In this document: positions 62,785 to 64,000 of the stretch, in pieces
How positions within the stretch are numbered: the stretch's first letter is position 1
Layout: every line of letters starts with the position of its first letter
From: Virgibacillus oceani
GTDB taxonomy: Bacteria; Bacillota; Bacilli; Bacillales; Amphibacillaceae
Direction of reading: 5' to 3'
Length of the DNA stretch: 64,000 bases
Assembly: GCF_014638995.1 (NCBI RefSeq)
Contig: NZ_BMFR01000011.1
Coordinates: forward strand, 1 to 64,000
The notes under the pieces: model-generated
What the model saw: the letters and a program-made list of their open reading frames with translations, nothing else
What the model was told of the DNA's origin: nothing
The model's database searches: none
Translations under genes and position numbers: made by a program

Positions 62785-63726
62785 TTATACTGTAATGTTC
62801 TTTTCGGAAAACTCTACTGTAAGTTTAATATCCTGTTCGTAATCACCAAACTTTTTACCAAACAGATTAATTCCGCCTTTATGAATAGCATCTTCCTTAA
62901 TTCCAATCCTTAATGATAAGTAATTTCTATCTAAAATATTTAAGTCATTTACAGTGACTTCAGATAAATGGACATCATCGATAGTTGCCTCTTTGTTTGT
63001 TACTTTCCACGTTTTCAATTTCCCGTATTGTGTACTGGTCTGATCTGCCCAATATGGCGGGTTTAACTTTCCGGGGCGATCTCCAAAATCACCCGGGCTC
63101 GTCCATGTGCCTATATCAACTTCATTAACCCAAACGGTAATATCAGACGGCCAATTTGGATCATGATTCGGCGCTTCCGAACAGATCTCTGCCGAAAACT
63201 CCACCTTGTTTATATTTGTTGATGGCGGTATAACAAGCGGAAATTTATATTCAAAATACCCTTTTCTCGTCCAGATAATCTGGGCACTGGAACGCACTGG
63301 ATTAAAAAAGTGCACCGGTTCATCCTCTGGAATCAGATGGTCATTCTCATCTGCCATTCCACAGGTTGGAGCAACATCAAAGTCAACATATTGGCCAATC
63401 GGCATCTCCAAATGAAAGACTTTATGATCACTTGTATGACCTTGATCTCCTTTTAACTGTATGTGAATATCATCGAAGTTCCGCGTGCAAACCTTCATTG
63501 CACCTCTGCTTGCTGGCCTTAGTTCCGTTAGAATAAGACCCGACTCCTCCAAAACTTTCACATGGGATGCAGCAGTTGAAATAGGAATCTCCAACGTAGT
63601 GGCTAATTGGTGAATGTTCATGTTTTCTTTATTTAAGAGATTAATAATATTCAGCCGTACATCGGATGACAATGCATGGGCAACCTTCTGCAAATCATTT
63701 ATTTTATTTATTGATAACTCCAGCAT
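62785..63726 (-). CDS. ArsR-family regulator with large C-terminal domain
   Basis: This 313-residue protein has an ArsR-type winged helix (about 8-90: LSSDVRLNIINLLNKENMNI, IPISTAASHVKVLEESGLI) and then about 215 residues predicted as beta-rich, with FNPVRSSAQIIWTRKGYFEY, WPSDITVWVNEVDIGTW and a tyrosine/glycine-rich end. ArsR proteins are normally about 100 residues, so the extension is a likely ligand-sensing jelly-roll. Its first gene position beside a sugar importer and glycosidases suggests it senses an oligosaccharide. GGAGGAAT precedes the ATG. I do not recognise a named family for the extension. Confidence 0.78.
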   Translation of the reverse strand: MLELSINKINDLQKVAHALSSDVRLNIINLLNKENMNIHQLATTLEIPISTAASHVKVLEESGLILTELRPASRGAMKVCTRNFDDIHIQLKGDQGHTSDHKVFHLEMPIGQYVDFDVAPTCGMADENDHLIPEDEPVHFFNPVRSSAQIIWTRKGYFEYKFPLVIPPSTNINKVEFSAEICSEAPNHDPNWPSDITVWVNEVDIGTWTSPGDFGDRPGKLNPPYWADQTSTQYGKLKTWKVTNKEATIDDVHLSEVTVNDLNILDRNYLSLRIGIKEDAIHKGGINLFGKKFGDYEQDIKLTVEFSEKNITV

Positions 63727-63884
63727 AGTTATTCATTCCTCCCTACATCCTTCTTTTTACTCATGAATCTAATATAAACAAAAAAATGGTAAATATCCAT
63801 CTTTTTTAATTATATTGTATAAATACCTTCTGGTTTTCTGTTATAATAAGCTAACTTCTTTCCAAATTTCCGACAGCTAGGAAC

Positions 63885-63915
63885 AAAAAACTGGAAGGCT
63901 GATCAACCTTCCAGT
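63885..63915 (-). terminator. Terminator of a minus-strand gene beyond the window
   Basis: ACTGGAAGG pairs with CCTTCCAGT around CTGATCAA, and on the minus strand TTTTTT follows. It probably ends a gene located after 64000. Apart from this, 63727-64000 shows only the AT-rich promoter region of the ArsR-type gene. Confidence 0.75.
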
Positions 63916-64000
63916 AATGTTTCGTCATTTCGTCACATTTTTTACGTATCACGTACACACGGAAAACCCAAATTACCTGTTGAACTATCCATCATATTGG

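Overview
The window reads as a chromosomal segment of a low-GC Gram-positive bacterium of the Bacillaceae. Strong AGGAGG-type ribosome sites, frequent TTG/GTG starts, Bacillus-like PTS, Dpp and LCP genes, CcpA-like cre sites and a GlcT-type antiterminator target all fit. The many sodium- or proton-coupled carriers, the sulfatase and the style of intergenic repeats suggest a salt-adapted relative of Oceanobacillus/Virgibacillus; the genus is inference. No rRNA, tRNA, CRISPR array, prophage or intact insertion sequence was seen.

Layout. 1-4.2 kb: an ascorbate-type PTS (IIC, IIB) with its PRD/IIA-containing activator. 4.3-9.5 kb: a small RNase H, then an N-acyl-amino-acid module (enolase-superfamily racemase, YfcC-type carrier, RpiR regulator, M20 amidohydrolase). 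9.5-12 kb: an LCP cell-wall protein and a lipoprotein with Asp-box repeats. 12.4-21.6 kb: a Dpp-like peptide operon on the minus strand (asparaginase, binding protein, two permeases, two ATPases, an atypical AAA+ regulator, and a D-aminopeptidase that appears to start at CTG). 21.8-22.0 kb: an IS3-family transposase relic. 22.2-27.3 kb: a GntR-controlled TRAP transporter with a nitrilase-like amidase and a DUF2848 protein. 27.5-31.3 kb: a peptidase-like hydrolase, a sodium:solute symporter, a decayed FAD-oxidoreductase tail and a DMT exporter. 31.7-41.4 kb: a two-component system, a tripartite tricarboxylate transporter, a DASS carrier and the 2-methylcitrate enzymes PrpD and PrpB, with a perfect cre site at the promoter. 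41.7-44.9 kb: a GlcT-type antitermination operon encoding EIIA, antiterminator and a NagE-like IICB. 45.2-52.9 kb: a PucR-regulated operon of racemase-fold, OPT, DUF917, DUF1177, AroM and M29-like genes. 53-63.7 kb: a glycan locus with sulfatase, GH43, GH2, a sugar ABC importer and an ArsR-type regulator carrying a large extra domain.

How it works together. Most of the window is a series of self-contained nutrient modules, each with its own uptake system (about eleven), enzymes and regulator. The PucR cluster is the best candidate for an undescribed pathway: enzymes of the Asp/Glu/hydantoin racemase fold, a DUF917 protein, a DUF1177 protein and a metallo-aminopeptidase are translationally packed with an oligopeptide-type carrier. 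The operons are separated by a family of GGGACAAGGGGTC-type palindromes, found at eight places, nearly all at gene 3' ends.
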